64,000 nt of DNA, taken from Arthrobacter glacialis (GTDB lineage Bacteria > Actinomycetota > Actinomycetes > Actinomycetales > Micrococcaceae). Position 1 is the stretch's first letter. Each line of letters begins with the position of its first letter. Both the position numbers and the translations under genes were made by a program. Under the pieces are notes generated by a model. It had not been told where the DNA came from, made no database searches, and saw nothing but the letters and a program-made list of their open reading frames with translations. Shown here in pieces: positions 8,950-18,070 of this stretch. The DNA lies in the NCBI RefSeq assembly GCF_002909445.1, contig NZ_PPXC01000003.1, forward strand, positions 62,001 to 126,000. The letters are read 5' to 3'.

Positions 8950-10449
8950 GTGACCTTCATTTCGAACACCAAAGACGCTGACGTTGTTCTCATCGGAGGC
9001 GGCATCATGAGCGCCACGCTGGGCACCATGCTCAAGCAACTCGAACCAAACTGGAAGATTGTGCTGTTTGAACAGCTTGATACTCCGGGATTGGAATCAT
9101 CGAGCCCCTGGAATAACGCCGGTACCGGCCACTCCGCGCTCTGTGAGCTTAACTACTCACCGGCGGCCGCCGACGGTTCGGTAAACCCGGCCAAGGCCAT
9201 CAACATCAACGAGCAGTTCCAGCTCTCACGCCAGTTCTGGGCGCACCTGGTCGACGAATCGCTGATTGGCTCCCCCAAGGGCTTCATCAACACGGTTCCG
9301 CACATGAGCTTCGTCATTGGCGAAGCCCACAGGAAGTTCCTCAAGGCCCGGCACGAGGCTCTCAAGCCGAACCCTGTCTTTGCCTCCATGGAGTACAGCG
9401 AAGACCCGGCAACCATCGCCAAGTGGGCTCCGCTGGTGATGAAGGGCCGCGACCCGCAGGAAAAAGTTTCAGCCACCCGTGCCGCCGAAGGCACCGACGT
9501 GGACTTTGGCGCCTTGACCCGTGAGCTGATCGGCTACATGGACACCAACGGCGTCGAAGTGAACTACGGCACCACCGTCACGGACCTGGAACGCACCACC
9601 GACGGCGGCTGGGACGTATCTCTCAAGCACCCCGCCTCCGGTGAGTACGGCAAGGTAAAGGCCAAGTTTGTCTTCATCGGCTCAGGCGGCGGCGCCCTGC
9701 ACCTGCTCCAGCGCTCGGGCATCCCCGAGGGCAAGGGCTTTGGCGGATTCCCGGTTTCGGGCCAGTTCTTCCGTTGCACGGACCAGAAGATTGCCGCCAA
9801 GCACAGCGCCAAGGTGTACGGCCAGGCCTCAGTGGGCGCCCCACCCATGTCGGTGCCCCACCTGGACACCCGCTACGTTGACGGCCAGCGTTCACTGCTG
9901 TTCGGCCCGTACGGCGGCTTCTCCACGAAGTACCTCAAGACCGGCAGCTACCTGGACCTCCCCGGCTCCATCCGCCCCAACAACATCATCCCCATGCTGG
10001 CTGTTGGCAAGGACAACCTGGACCTGGTCAAGTACTTGGTCAGCGAAGTGACAAAGTCCCGCAGCGGCAAGGTTGACGCGCTCCACGAGTACTTCCCCGA
10101 CGCCGAGGGCAAGGACTGGGAGCTCATCACTGCTGGCCAGCGCGTGCAGATCATCAAGAAGGATGCCAAAAAAGGCGGCGTGCTGCAGTTCGGCACCGAA
10201 GTCATCACGGCGGCCGATGGAACCATCTCGGCCCTGCTGGGTGCCTCCCCGGGCGCCTCCACCGCTGTCCCCATTATGCTTGAGCTGTTGCAGCGTTGTT
10301 TCCCACGCAAGTTCAAGCTTGAATGGCAGGAATCCTTGCGTGGCATGATGCCCACCTATGGCACCAAACTCAACGATGACGCGGATCTTTTTGAAAAGAG
10401 CCTGGCCGCCACGGCAGCTTCTTTGCAGTTGAAGACGGAAAAAGCCTAA
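8950..10449 (+). CDS. mqo: Malate:quinone oxidoreductase
   Basis: Membrane-associated FAD enzyme that oxidises malate to oxaloacetate and passes electrons to quinone, the usual malate-oxidising step in actinobacteria. The FAD-binding Rossmann motif [15 protein letters not shown] is at the N-terminus. [19 protein letters not shown] and the C-terminal [16 protein letters not shown] block are diagnostic for Mqo. The GTG at 8950 has GGAG six bases upstream; an in-frame TTG at 8944 is the alternative. About 499 residues, full length. Confidence 0.95.
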   Translation: MTFISNTKDADVVLIGGGIMSATLGTMLKQLEPNWKIVLFEQLDTPGLESSSPWNNAGTGHSALCELNYSPAAADGSVNPAKAININEQFQLSRQFWAHLVDESLIGSPKGFINTVPHMSFVIGEAHRKFLKARHEALKPNPVFASMEYSEDPATIAKWAPLVMKGRDPQEKVSATRAAEGTDVDFGALTRELIGYMDTNGVEVNYGTTVTDLERTTDGGWDVSLKHPASGEYGKVKAKFVFIGSGGGALHLLQRSGIPEGKGFGGFPVSGQFFRCTDQKIAAKHSAKVYGQASVGAPPMSVPHLDTRYVDGQRSLLFGPYGGFSTKYLKTGSYLDLPGSIRPNNIIPMLAVGKDNLDLVKYLVSEVTKSRSGKVDALHEYFPDAEGKDWELITAGQRVQIIKKDAKKGGVLQFGTEVITAADGTISALLGASPGASTAVPIMLELLQRCFPRKFKLEWQESLRGMMPTYGTKLNDDADLFEKSLAATAASLQLKTEKA

Positions 10450-10501
10450 AGTTCCCTCGCAGTGCCGGGTGGAACCGGCATGACGGCGTGGGAGCGTGCT
10501 G

Positions 10502-13500
10502 ATGTTTAGTTTGGCAAAAATGTCCTTGGGCAACCGGGCGTTGATTGCCCTGATCACCATCTTTGCGGTGGTTTTCGGGGTCATCACGCTCGGTTCGCTG
10601 AAGCAGGAACTGATCCCCAGCATCGAATTCCCGCAGATCACTGTTGTCTCGGCCATGCCCGGCGCGTCCCCTGCTGTGATCGACAAGCAAGTCAGCGAAC
10701 CCCTCGAAGCCGCGCTGAACGCGGTGGAGGGGCTGGAATCGAGCATATCCACCTCGCGCAGCGGCGTTTCCACCATCAATCTGGCCTTCGCCTACGGCAC
10801 CAACCTTGACCGGGCCCGGAACCAGATTGATCGGGCCATCTCCAATGTCAGCCAGCGACTGCCTGAAGGCGTCCAGCCGCAGCCCATCGCCGGCAGCATC
10901 GCGGACTTCCCCATCGTCTTCCTGGCCGTTTCCTCCGATCAGGATCTGGCAGCCCTGAACACTGACCTGCAACGCGTTGCCGTGCCCAAGCTTTTGAAGA
11001 TCGACGGCGTGCGCGGCGCCGATCTGAGCGGCGCCAACTCCCAGCACATTGCCATTCTGCCGGACCCGGCCAAAATGGCCGCCGCTGGTGTCAACCCCGG
11101 CTCCATCGCCAAGGCCCTGAGCAATAACGGCAGCCTGGTTCCCGTGGGCTCCTTGAGCACCGACACCCTAACCCTGCCCATCCAGGCCGGCAGCCCGGTG
11201 GACTCCCTCGACGCCGTCAAGGCACTGCCACTGGCAAGCACGCCCGTTCCCGGCGCCGCGCAATCGGGCACTCCCCCCACCATCGCCTCCGTTGCCAGCG
11301 TTGCCCTGGCCGATGACCCCACCACCTCCATCACACGCACCAACGGCCAACCCACGCTGGCACTGTCCATCACCAAAAAACCTGCCGCAGACACCGTTTC
11401 CCTGTCCCGGCAAATCAACGAAGAACTGCCCGGCCTGGCCGCCTCGCTGGGCAATAACACCACGTTCACAACAGTCCTGGACCAGGCCCCCTTCATCGAA
11501 AAATCCATCCACGACCTCACGGTGGAGGGTTTGCTGGGACTGGGGTTCGCCGTCGTCATCATCCTGATTTTCCTCATGTCGGTGCGCTCTACGCTTGTCA
11601 CAGCCATCTCCATCCCGCTCTCACTGCTGGTGACGTTCATTGGGCTGTGGGTCACGGGATATTCGCTGAACATTCTCACCCTGGGCGCGCTCACCATTGC
11701 CATCGGGCGGGTGGTGGACGACTCCATTGTGGTGATCGAGAACATCAAGCGGCACCTCAGCTACGGCGAAGACAAGAAGACAGCCATTCTGGCCGCCATT
11801 CGCGAGGTTGCGGCAGCCATCACCGCCTCCACACTGACCACCGTGGCAGTGTTCTTGCCCATTGCGTTCGTGGGCAGCCTGGCCGGGGAGCTCTTCCGGC
11901 CGTTCGCACTCACTGTCACCTTCGCCCTGCTGGCCTCGCTGCTGGTCTCGCTGACCATTGTTCCTGTGCTGGCGTATTGGTTCCTGAAGTCGCCGGGCGC
12001 TGCTGATCACACCTCCGCGGACGACGCCGGAACTCCCTTGAGCGGGAAGGCGCTGCTGAGCGCTGTGGAGGAGAAGGAACGTTCATCCTGGCTTCAGCGC
12101 GGCTACCTGCCCCTTCTGGCCAAGACGCAAAAGCACCCCGTGGTCACGTTGCTAGCCGGCGGCATAGTGCTGGCGGCAACCCTTGCCATGACGCCGCTGC
12201 TGCCCACCAATTTGCTCGGCAATACGGGCCAGAACAGTTTGAGCATTCAGCAGGACATGCCGCCGGGAACCAGCCTGGCGGTCACCGACCAAGCCTCGCA
12301 GAAGGTGGAGTCGGTGCTGCGCGGCATTGACGGCGTCACCGACGTCCAGGTGACAGTGGGCAACGGCTCCGGTGGTTTCTCCGCCCTGCTGTCAACAGGG
12401 GCCTCAAGCGCCGCGTTCCAGGTCATCACCGATCCCGATGCCGATCAGGTCGAACTGCAGGCAACCGTCGTGGCAGCCATCGACGGCATCAAGGACGCCG
12501 GCACCATCAGCCTGGGCTCCCAGGGCGGCGGCTTCGGCACCTCAAACTCAGTGGACATCACCGTCAAGGCCACCACGGGTGCCGAACTGCAAGAAGCCAG
12601 CGACCTGTTGGTCAAGGCCTTGGCAGGGGTGCCCGGCTCGCAGTCCGTGGACAGCAACCTCAGTGGATCCCAGCCAGTGGTGCAGGTCAGTGTTGACAGG
12701 GCCAAGGCTGTTGCCGCCGGCTTGGATGAAACGCAGATCACCGGCCTGCTCGCCGCCACAGTCAGCCCCATCCCGGGCGGCACAGTGCGCATCGACACCA
12801 CCGACTACAAGGTCCAAATTGGTGTAGGCACCAAGTTTGATTCCGTGACGGCACTTGCTGCCGCCCAACTCCTCACAGCTGGCGGGCCCGTTCCGCTCTC
12901 CGCCGTGGCCACCGTGGCGGAAGTTCAAGCCCCACTGACCATCACCTCCGCCAACGGCCAGCGCACGGCCACAGTTTCCGTAACTCCCGAGGGAGACTCT
13001 CTGGGGTCCCTGAGTGCTGAGGTGCAAAAGCGCCTGGATGCCACCAGCCTGCCGGCAGGGGTCATCGCCAGCATTGGCGGTGCCGCAACACAGCTCAACG
13101 ATTCCTTCTCCCAGCTGGGGCTGGCCATGCTGGCAGCGATCGCCATTGTCTACGTCATCATGGTGGCCACCTTCAAGTCACTGATTCAGCCACTGATCCT
13201 GTTGGTCTCCATCCCCTTTGCTGCCACCGGAGCCATTGGCTTGCTGCTCATCACTCGGGTGCCGCTGGGCTTGCCGTCGCTCATCGGCATGCTGATGCTG
13301 GTGGGAATTGTTGTCACCAACGCCATTGTGCTCATCGATCTGATCAACCAGTACAGGCAGCCCTCCGGGGACAGACCCGCCATGAACGTGGCCGACGCCA
13401 TTGAACACGGTGCCCGCCAGCGCCTGCGCCCCATCCTCATGACAGCGCTGGCCACCATCTTTGCCCTCACGCCCATGGCGTTGGGTCTGACAGGCGGCGG

Positions 13501-13780
13501 CGGCTTTATTTCGCAGCCCCTGGCCATTGTGGTGGTGGGTGGCTTGATCTCCTCGACGGCGTTGACGCTCATTCTGGTGCCGGTGCTGTACCGCCTGGTG
13601 GAGGGCCGCAAGGAACGCAACGACCTCATCAAGGCACTCAAGGTGGTCCACAAGCCGGATCACGGCGGCGGTGCGGCAGCCGCCACTGGAACGATGTCAC
13701 CCATGGACTCCAGTGCCGCGTTCCAAGACTGGACCACAGGAGCCATACCCAAGGTCCGCGGCCGCCGCGCCGCCGACTAA
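10502..13780 (+). CDS. RND-family efflux transporter (HAE1/AcrB type, SwrC-like)
   Basis: A 1092-residue proton-driven exporter. It has the classic duplicated RND layout: TM1 (about residues 11-30), a large outer domain, a TM block at about 330-480, a loop, TM7 near 550, a second large outer domain and the final TM block at about 865-1040. The proton-relay pair Asp406-Asp407 in GRVVDDSIVVIENI corresponds to Asp407-Asp408 of AcrB. N-terminal PGASPAVIDKQVSEPLE is family-typical. A Gram-positive cell lacks an outer-membrane channel, so it probably works alone, as proposed for B. subtilis SwrC. ATG 10502 (GGGAG at 7 nt) is preferred over GTG 10496. Substrate unknown. Confidence 0.92.
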   Translation: MFSLAKMSLGNRALIALITIFAVVFGVITLGSLKQELIPSIEFPQITVVSAMPGASPAVIDKQVSEPLEAALNAVEGLESSISTSRSGVSTINLAFAYGTNLDRARNQIDRAISNVSQRLPEGVQPQPIAGSIADFPIVFLAVSSDQDLAALNTDLQRVAVPKLLKIDGVRGADLSGANSQHIAILPDPAKMAAAGVNPGSIAKALSNNGSLVPVGSLSTDTLTLPIQAGSPVDSLDAVKALPLASTPVPGAAQSGTPPTIASVASVALADDPTTSITRTNGQPTLALSITKKPAADTVSLSRQINEELPGLAASLGNNTTFTTVLDQAPFIEKSIHDLTVEGLLGLGFAVVIILIFLMSVRSTLVTAISIPLSLLVTFIGLWVTGYSLNILTLGALTIAIGRVVDDSIVVIENIKRHLSYGEDKKTAILAAIREVAAAITASTLTTVAVFLPIAFVGSLAGELFRPFALTVTFALLASLLVSLTIVPVLAYWFLKSPGAADHTSADDAGTPLSGKALLSAVEEKERSSWLQRGYLPLLAKTQKHPVVTLLAGGIVLAATLAMTPLLPTNLLGNTGQNSLSIQQDMPPGTSLAVTDQASQKVESVLRGIDGVTDVQVTVGNGSGGFSALLSTGASSAAFQVITDPDADQVELQATVVAAIDGIKDAGTISLGSQGGGFGTSNSVDITVKATTGAELQEASDLLVKALAGVPGSQSVDSNLSGSQPVVQVSVDRAKAVAAGLDETQITGLLAATVSPIPGGTVRIDTTDYKVQIGVGTKFDSVTALAAAQLLTAGGPVPLSAVATVAEVQAPLTITSANGQRTATVSVTPEGDSLGSLSAEVQKRLDATSLPAGVIASIGGAATQLNDSFSQLGLAMLAAIAIVYVIMVATFKSLIQPLILLVSIPFAATGAIGLLLITRVPLGLPSLIGMLMLVGIVVTNAIVLIDLINQYRQPSGDRPAMNVADAIEHGARQRLRPILMTALATIFALTPMALGLTGGGGFISQPLAIVVVGGLISSTALTLILVPVLYRLVEGRKERNDLIKALKVVHKPDHGGGAAAATGTMSPMDSSAAFQDWTTGAIPKVRGRRAAD

Positions 13781-13807
13781 ACCCACGGCCGGCAAGCCGC
13801 CGATCGG

Positions 13808-13875
13808 CATGACTGCGGTTGACCGGCTTGTCGACGGTTTCTGAACCGCAGACAAGCCGGGCAACCGCAGTCATG
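13808..13875. repeat. Long inverted repeat between convergent genes (25-nt arms)
   Basis: CATGACTGCGGTTG opposes CAACCGCAGTCATG, and the stem continues with CCGGCTTGTC/GACAAGCCGG across one mismatch. It lies between the RND exporter (+) and the MFS exporter (-) and could end both transcripts, but no T-run follows either arm. Confidence 0.8.
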
Positions 13876-13892
13876 GCTCTGGGGGCAAATTC

Positions 13893-15365
13893 TTAGTGCG
13901 GGAGGGTGGGACCGAAGGCCAACTTTGGCACAAAGTACAGGGCGACGGCGGCCACCAGCGCGGTCACGCCGCAGATGGTCCAGACCAGCATGTACCCCTC
14001 CAGCGGTGCCGCAGTGCTCCCGGCCCCTGCCGTCAGGGATCCGAGCGCCTGCCCGGCCAGCGCAATGCCAAACACGCAGGAGGCAAACGCCCCGCCAAGG
14101 GTCTTGGTGGCATTCGTGAGCCCGGTGGCCATGCCCGTTTGGGTTAACGGCGCCGCAGCCGCAGCTGCTGACGGCAGTGCCGCCACGAGGGCGCCGCTGC
14201 CAATCCCGGCAATGGCCATGTTGGTCAGGACCTGGCTCATGGATCCGTGGAACGGCAGGAACAAGAGGTAACCCACAGCAACGAGGAACGCTGCGCTCAT
14301 CAAGGTGATTCTCGGCGTCGTCCAGCGGGTCACCAGTGGATACAGCAGCGCACCCACCAACAGCCCCAGGACGTAGACGCCAATCAAGATGGAGACCAGC
14401 CCGGAGCTGGCGCCGAGTCCGTAGCCCACTTCGTCGGGGTTGGTGCGGGCAAAGGTGGACAGTGGCGCCTGCGCGCCCAGCACCGAGACGCCGAACAGGA
14501 ACGCCGTCAGCTGCACGGGCCACATGCTGGGTTGGCGCAGCAAACGGATGTCGATCAAGGGGTCCTTGTGGCCCAGTTCGTAGCGGGTAAAGGGCACCAG
14601 CGAGGCAATGCCAATAACCACGGCAGCCCACGCCCACCAGGTGCCGGGGCCGTTGATGCGCATGAACGTCAGCCCGGCGGTGATCAGCAACAGCCCCGTG
14701 GAGAGCAGTGTGAGCCCCATAAGGTCCAGCTTGCCACCTGTACGGTTCTCCGATTCCGGCACACCGAAGAGGATCACGAAGAAGCACAGGGTGACGGCAA
14801 TGGCCGGGATCATCAGCACCAGCCACAATTTGTCGACGAAAATGCCGCCGAGGAAGCCGCCGGCGAGGGCTCCGGCGATCACACCAACTTCAAGGCCGGC
14901 CACCAGGATGCCAGCCGATTTTCGGGTCAGCGCGGCACCGTCGGGACGCTGATGGGAGCGGCTGTAGATGAGTGCAATTTCCAGCGGCAGCCAGACCACA
15001 TAGAAGCCCTGCAAGGCCCAGGCGATGATGAAGATCCAAAAATTGGGCGCAAACGCTACACCCCAGGAGGCCGCGGCCGTCAACGCCGTGGAGATCAGCA
15101 GCACCTTGCGGTGACCAATCATGTCGCCCAGTTTGGCCAGCACCGGCACCACCAAGGCACTGACCATCAACTGCGCGGCCTCGAACCAGTTGACGTCGGC
15201 GTCGTGGATGCCCAGAAAGCGGGCAATGTCGGTCAACAACGGGGTGTAATACCCCTGCAGGATGCCGCTGGTCAGTTCCACCAAAACCAAAAAACCCACG
15301 ATCGCCGTGGCCGTGGGGGCCAGCCGAACTGTGTTGCCGGCCAGGCCCGTGCGCAATGAAGCCAT
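13893..15365 (-). CDS. MFS transporter, 14-TM drug:H+ antiporter (DHA2) type
   Basis: 490 residues with about 14 hydrophobic segments. The first half carries LGDMIGHRKVLLIS, the loop 2-3 signature of the major facilitator superfamily. The length and 14-segment pattern fit the DHA2 multidrug family, so drug or metabolite export by proton antiport is the best guess. GGAGG is immediately upstream of an ATG at 15371, too close to use, so the ATG at 15365 (MASLRTGL) is chosen. It is divergent from the LLM monooxygenase/MarR pair and might share its control region. Confidence 0.88.
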   Translation of the reverse strand: MASLRTGLAGNTVRLAPTATAIVGFLVLVELTSGILQGYYTPLLTDIARFLGIHDADVNWFEAAQLMVSALVVPVLAKLGDMIGHRKVLLISTALTAAASWGVAFAPNFWIFIIAWALQGFYVVWLPLEIALIYSRSHQRPDGAALTRKSAGILVAGLEVGVIAGALAGGFLGGIFVDKLWLVLMIPAIAVTLCFFVILFGVPESENRTGGKLDLMGLTLLSTGLLLITAGLTFMRINGPGTWWAWAAVVIGIASLVPFTRYELGHKDPLIDIRLLRQPSMWPVQLTAFLFGVSVLGAQAPLSTFARTNPDEVGYGLGASSGLVSILIGVYVLGLLVGALLYPLVTRWTTPRITLMSAAFLVAVGYLLFLPFHGSMSQVLTNMAIAGIGSGALVAALPSAAAAAAPLTQTGMATGLTNATKTLGGAFASCVFGIALAGQALGSLTAGAGSTAAPLEGYMLVWTICGVTALVAAVALYFVPKLAFGPTLPH

Positions 15366-15497
15366 TGCCATCCTCCGCAGATACTTGTGACATGCCTTAC
15401 ATGCCGCTTGAAAGCATCCTAGTACCCGCCGGTAACATGCGTGGGTATTGCGCCGATTATTGTCCCGAAGTGACAGAAATTTCCTGGCGGGAACATT

Positions 15498-15527
15498 TTG
15501 ACGCCCCGTGGGGTTGAGCCTTATATT
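15498..15527 (+). promoter_or_regulatory. Sigma-70-type promoter upstream of the LLM monooxygenase gene
   Basis: -35 TTGACG (15498-15503), an 18-nt spacer and -10 TATATT (15522-15527) lie 50 nt before the start codon. Confidence 0.6.
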
Positions 15528-15547
15528 AGATACAAACGCATATATCT
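15528..15547. promoter_or_regulatory. Candidate MarR operator
   Basis: AGATA and TATCT form an inverted repeat about 10 bp apart directly after the -10 box, where a repressor would block initiation. The assignment to the MarR gene downstream (16668) is inference. Confidence 0.35.
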
Positions 15548-15577
15548 CTCGGTGATCCCGGGGCGAAGGAGCACACC

Positions 15578-16666
15578 ATGCAGTTCGGTATTTTCAGCGT
15601 AGGCGACATCACCATGGATCCCACCACGGGCCGGACCCCCACGGAGCATGAACGCCTCAAGGCCATCACCACCATTGCCAAGCACGCAGAAGATGTGGGG
15701 ATGGATGTCTTTGCCACCGGCGAGCACCACAACCCGCCGTTCTACCCCAGCTCGCCCACCACCATCTTGGGCTACATCGCCGCGCAGACTGAGAAGATCA
15801 TTCTCTCCACGGCCACCACCTTGATCACCACCAATGATCCGGTGAAGATCGCCGAAGACTTCGCCACCCTCCAGCATCTGGCCGAGGGCCGCGTGGATCT
15901 GGTGCTGGGTCGCGGTAACACCGGCCCGGTCTACCCGTGGTTTGGCAAGAATCAGCAGGACAGTGTTGAGCTGACGGTTGAAAACTATGCCCTGCTGCGC
16001 CGCTTGTGGGACGAGGAAGTGGTGAACTGGGAGGGCAAGTTCCGCACTCCCCTGCGCGGCTTCACGGCGACTCCCCGCCCGCTCGACGGCGTTGCCCCCT
16101 TCGTGTGGCACGGTTCCATCCGTACGCCACAGGTTGCCGAAATTGCCGCCTACTACGGCGACGGCTTCTTCGCCAACAACATTTTCTGGCCCAAGGAGCA
16201 CTACCAGCAGCTCATCAGCATGTACCGCGAGCGCTACGAACACTACGGCCACGGGCAGGCTGACCAGGCCATTGTTGGCTTGGGCGGGCAGTTCTTCATC
16301 CGGCCCAACTCCCAGGACGCCGTCAAGGAGTTCCGCCCCTACTTTGACAATGCACCTGTCTACGGCCACGGACCGTCCATGGAAGATTTCACCTCCCAGA
16401 CCCCGCTGACTGTTGGCAGCCCGGCTGAGCTCATTGAAAAGACCCTGACCTTCCGCGACTACTACGGTGACTACCAACGCCAGCTTTTCCTGGTGGACCA
16501 TGCCGGCCTGCCGCTGAAGACTGTCCTGGAGCAGCTTGACCTGTTTGGCTCCGACGTCCTGCCAACCCTGCGCAAGGAATTTGCTGCCAACCGCCCCGCG
16601 CACATCCCCGACGCACCCACCTTCGAGGCCCGCCGCGAGGCAGCCCGCTCACTGGAGGTGAAGTAG
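15578..16666 (+). CDS. LLM-class flavin-dependent oxidoreductase (luciferase-like)
   Basis: A 362-residue TIM-barrel protein of the bacterial luciferase family, which uses reduced FMN (sometimes F420) to oxygenate small molecules. Family features: an MQFGIFSVGDI start, FATGEHHNPPFYPSSP (substrate/flavin pocket), ATTLITTNDPVKIAEDFATL and LVLGRGNTGPVYPW. GAAGGAG lies 7 nt before the ATG. A MarR regulator follows after one base, suggesting a regulated detoxification or catabolic unit. The substrate cannot be told from sequence. Confidence 0.88.
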   Translation: MQFGIFSVGDITMDPTTGRTPTEHERLKAITTIAKHAEDVGMDVFATGEHHNPPFYPSSPTTILGYIAAQTEKIILSTATTLITTNDPVKIAEDFATLQHLAEGRVDLVLGRGNTGPVYPWFGKNQQDSVELTVENYALLRRLWDEEVVNWEGKFRTPLRGFTATPRPLDGVAPFVWHGSIRTPQVAEIAAYYGDGFFANNIFWPKEHYQQLISMYRERYEHYGHGQADQAIVGLGGQFFIRPNSQDAVKEFRPYFDNAPVYGHGPSMEDFTSQTPLTVGSPAELIEKTLTFRDYYGDYQRQLFLVDHAGLPLKTVLEQLDLFGSDVLPTLRKEFAANRPAHIPDAPTFEARREAARSLEVK

Positions 16667-16667
16667 C

Positions 16668-17120
16668 ATGTCTGCCGCTACACACCGCCGCTTGGCTACA
16701 GCGTCGTGGGAATCGCTGTTGAGGTCCCAAGTGGCCGTCATGCGCGAACTTCACAAGGAGCCCAGTTTCAAGAAGGTGGGGAGCCGCGAATACGACGTTT
16801 TGTTTACCCTTTCGCAGTGCCCCACTGGCTGGGTACGCCTGAACGAACTCAATGACAACGTTTTGCTGACCCAGCCGAGCATTTCCCGCATGGTGGACAG
16901 GCTGGAGGCGCGGGGCTTGATCCAGCGCAAAACGGCAGAAGATGACCGGCGCGGGGTGCTCATTGGCCTGACCGAGGCCGGCGCGGCGCTGCAAAAGGAA
17001 GTGGGCAGGGCCCATGTGCACAACATTCTGGACGTCATGGAAACGGCGCTCAGCGATGAGGAGATGCGCACCCTGCTGGAGTTGACCAGCAAGCTGCGCG
17101 AATCGGTGGCCCAGCGCTAG
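16668..17120 (+). CDS. MarR-family transcriptional regulator
   Basis: 150 residues with the winged-helix core of the family: LNELNDNVLLTQPSISRMVD (recognition helix region) and the wing DRLEARGLIQRKTAEDDRRG. It starts one base after the LLM gene stop, with GGAGGTG inside that gene's end, so the two are co-translated. Such pairs are usually autoregulated and released by phenolic or oxidising ligands. Its TAG stop overlaps the stop of the convergent lipoprotein gene at CTAG. Confidence 0.92.
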   Translation: MSAATHRRLATASWESLLRSQVAVMRELHKEPSFKKVGSREYDVLFTLSQCPTGWVRLNELNDNVLLTQPSISRMVDRLEARGLIQRKTAEDDRRGVLIGLTEAGAALQKEVGRAHVHNILDVMETALSDEEMRTLLELTSKLRESVAQR

Positions 17121-17923
17121 CCCAGGACCTTCAACGATGTGACCATCTTTTGAATGTTCTGGTATTCGGCGCTGCGCATATGGGCCTGGGCGTCGGCGAT
17201 GGTGGCGAAGGCCCGCAAACCGGGCGAGCCGTCCGGTGCGCTGGTGAACTGGAGGACATCGCCGAACATGTAGACGCCCAGCTTCTTCGAAGTCACGGTG
17301 TTGTACACCAGGCAGGCTTTGCCATCCGGGCCCGCCGACTGGTCGGTGAGGCCGTAGGAGGCGAAGAAGTGGGTGGCGCCCTGGATCACCCTGTAGACGT
17401 AGCGCGGTTCCACGGCGGCGGGAGCCGTGTTGTCCGAAGGAATCACCATAGGGAGGCTGGCCAGCACCGTGTAGGGCCTGCTGCTGGCGGGCTGGCAGGC
17501 ACCGCCCAGCCCCGTGATGTGGGTATTCAAGGTGGCCATGAGGGTTCCGGCGGGGTCCTTCACCTCAAGGTGCAGCGCACCGGCGCCCGGCGACGGCAGG
17601 ACTTGCACACTCCAGTCCTGTGGCACCTCAAAGCTCACTGTCTTCCCCGGGTCGGTGAAATTCTTCCAATCTGCGGAGGAGGCCGACGCCGGGGAGCTCT
17701 GGGAGGCGGCGGCTTGGGACCCGGTGGCGCTTTCGGAACTGCCGGCCGACGGCGTAACCCCCGTTGGGCTGCTGGCGCTTGGGCTGGGCGCCGGCGCCGA
17801 GGTTTTTTCGGGAATACCGAGCGAGACGCCACAGCCTGCCAGAGCCAGGGCAGCCACCACAATCCCGGCCGCGGCCCATGCACTGAGGCCCGTGGCCGGA
17901 TTCCCGCTTGACTGCATTCTCAT
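17117..17923 (-). CDS. Putative secreted lipoprotein, unknown function
   Basis: 268 residues. A signal peptide (hydrophobic stretch at about 15-30) ends in lipobox LAGC, followed by a low-complexity Ala/Pro/Ser/Thr linker of about 60 residues and a C-terminal globular domain of about 170 residues (…DWKNFTDPGKTVSFEVPQDW…). I do not recognise the domain. The ATG at 17923 (MRMQSS) has AAAGGA about 6 nt upstream and places the signal peptide correctly; upstream in-frame starts would bury it. Confidence 0.75.
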   Translation of the reverse strand: MRMQSSGNPATGLSAWAAAGIVVAALALAGCGVSLGIPEKTSAPAPSPSASSPTGVTPSAGSSESATGSQAAASQSSPASASSADWKNFTDPGKTVSFEVPQDWSVQVLPSPGAGALHLEVKDPAGTLMATLNTHITGLGGACQPASSRPYTVLASLPMVIPSDNTAPAAVEPRYVYRVIQGATHFFASYGLTDQSAGPDGKACLVYNTVTSKKLGVYMFGDVLQFTSAPDGSPGLRAFATIADAQAHMRSAEYQNIQKMVTSLKVLG

Positions 17924-18070
17924 GCGCTGTCCTTTCCCCACTGTTGCTTCCTTAGCTGTTGCACACGCTTGTTGCACAGGCTACAGCCGGGACGCGCGCC
18001 ACGGTTGCGTGTTGGCGGCAGACTCGCCGGGGCAGTGTTGCGTCAGCAGGGAAAGGGGCCGGCTGCACAG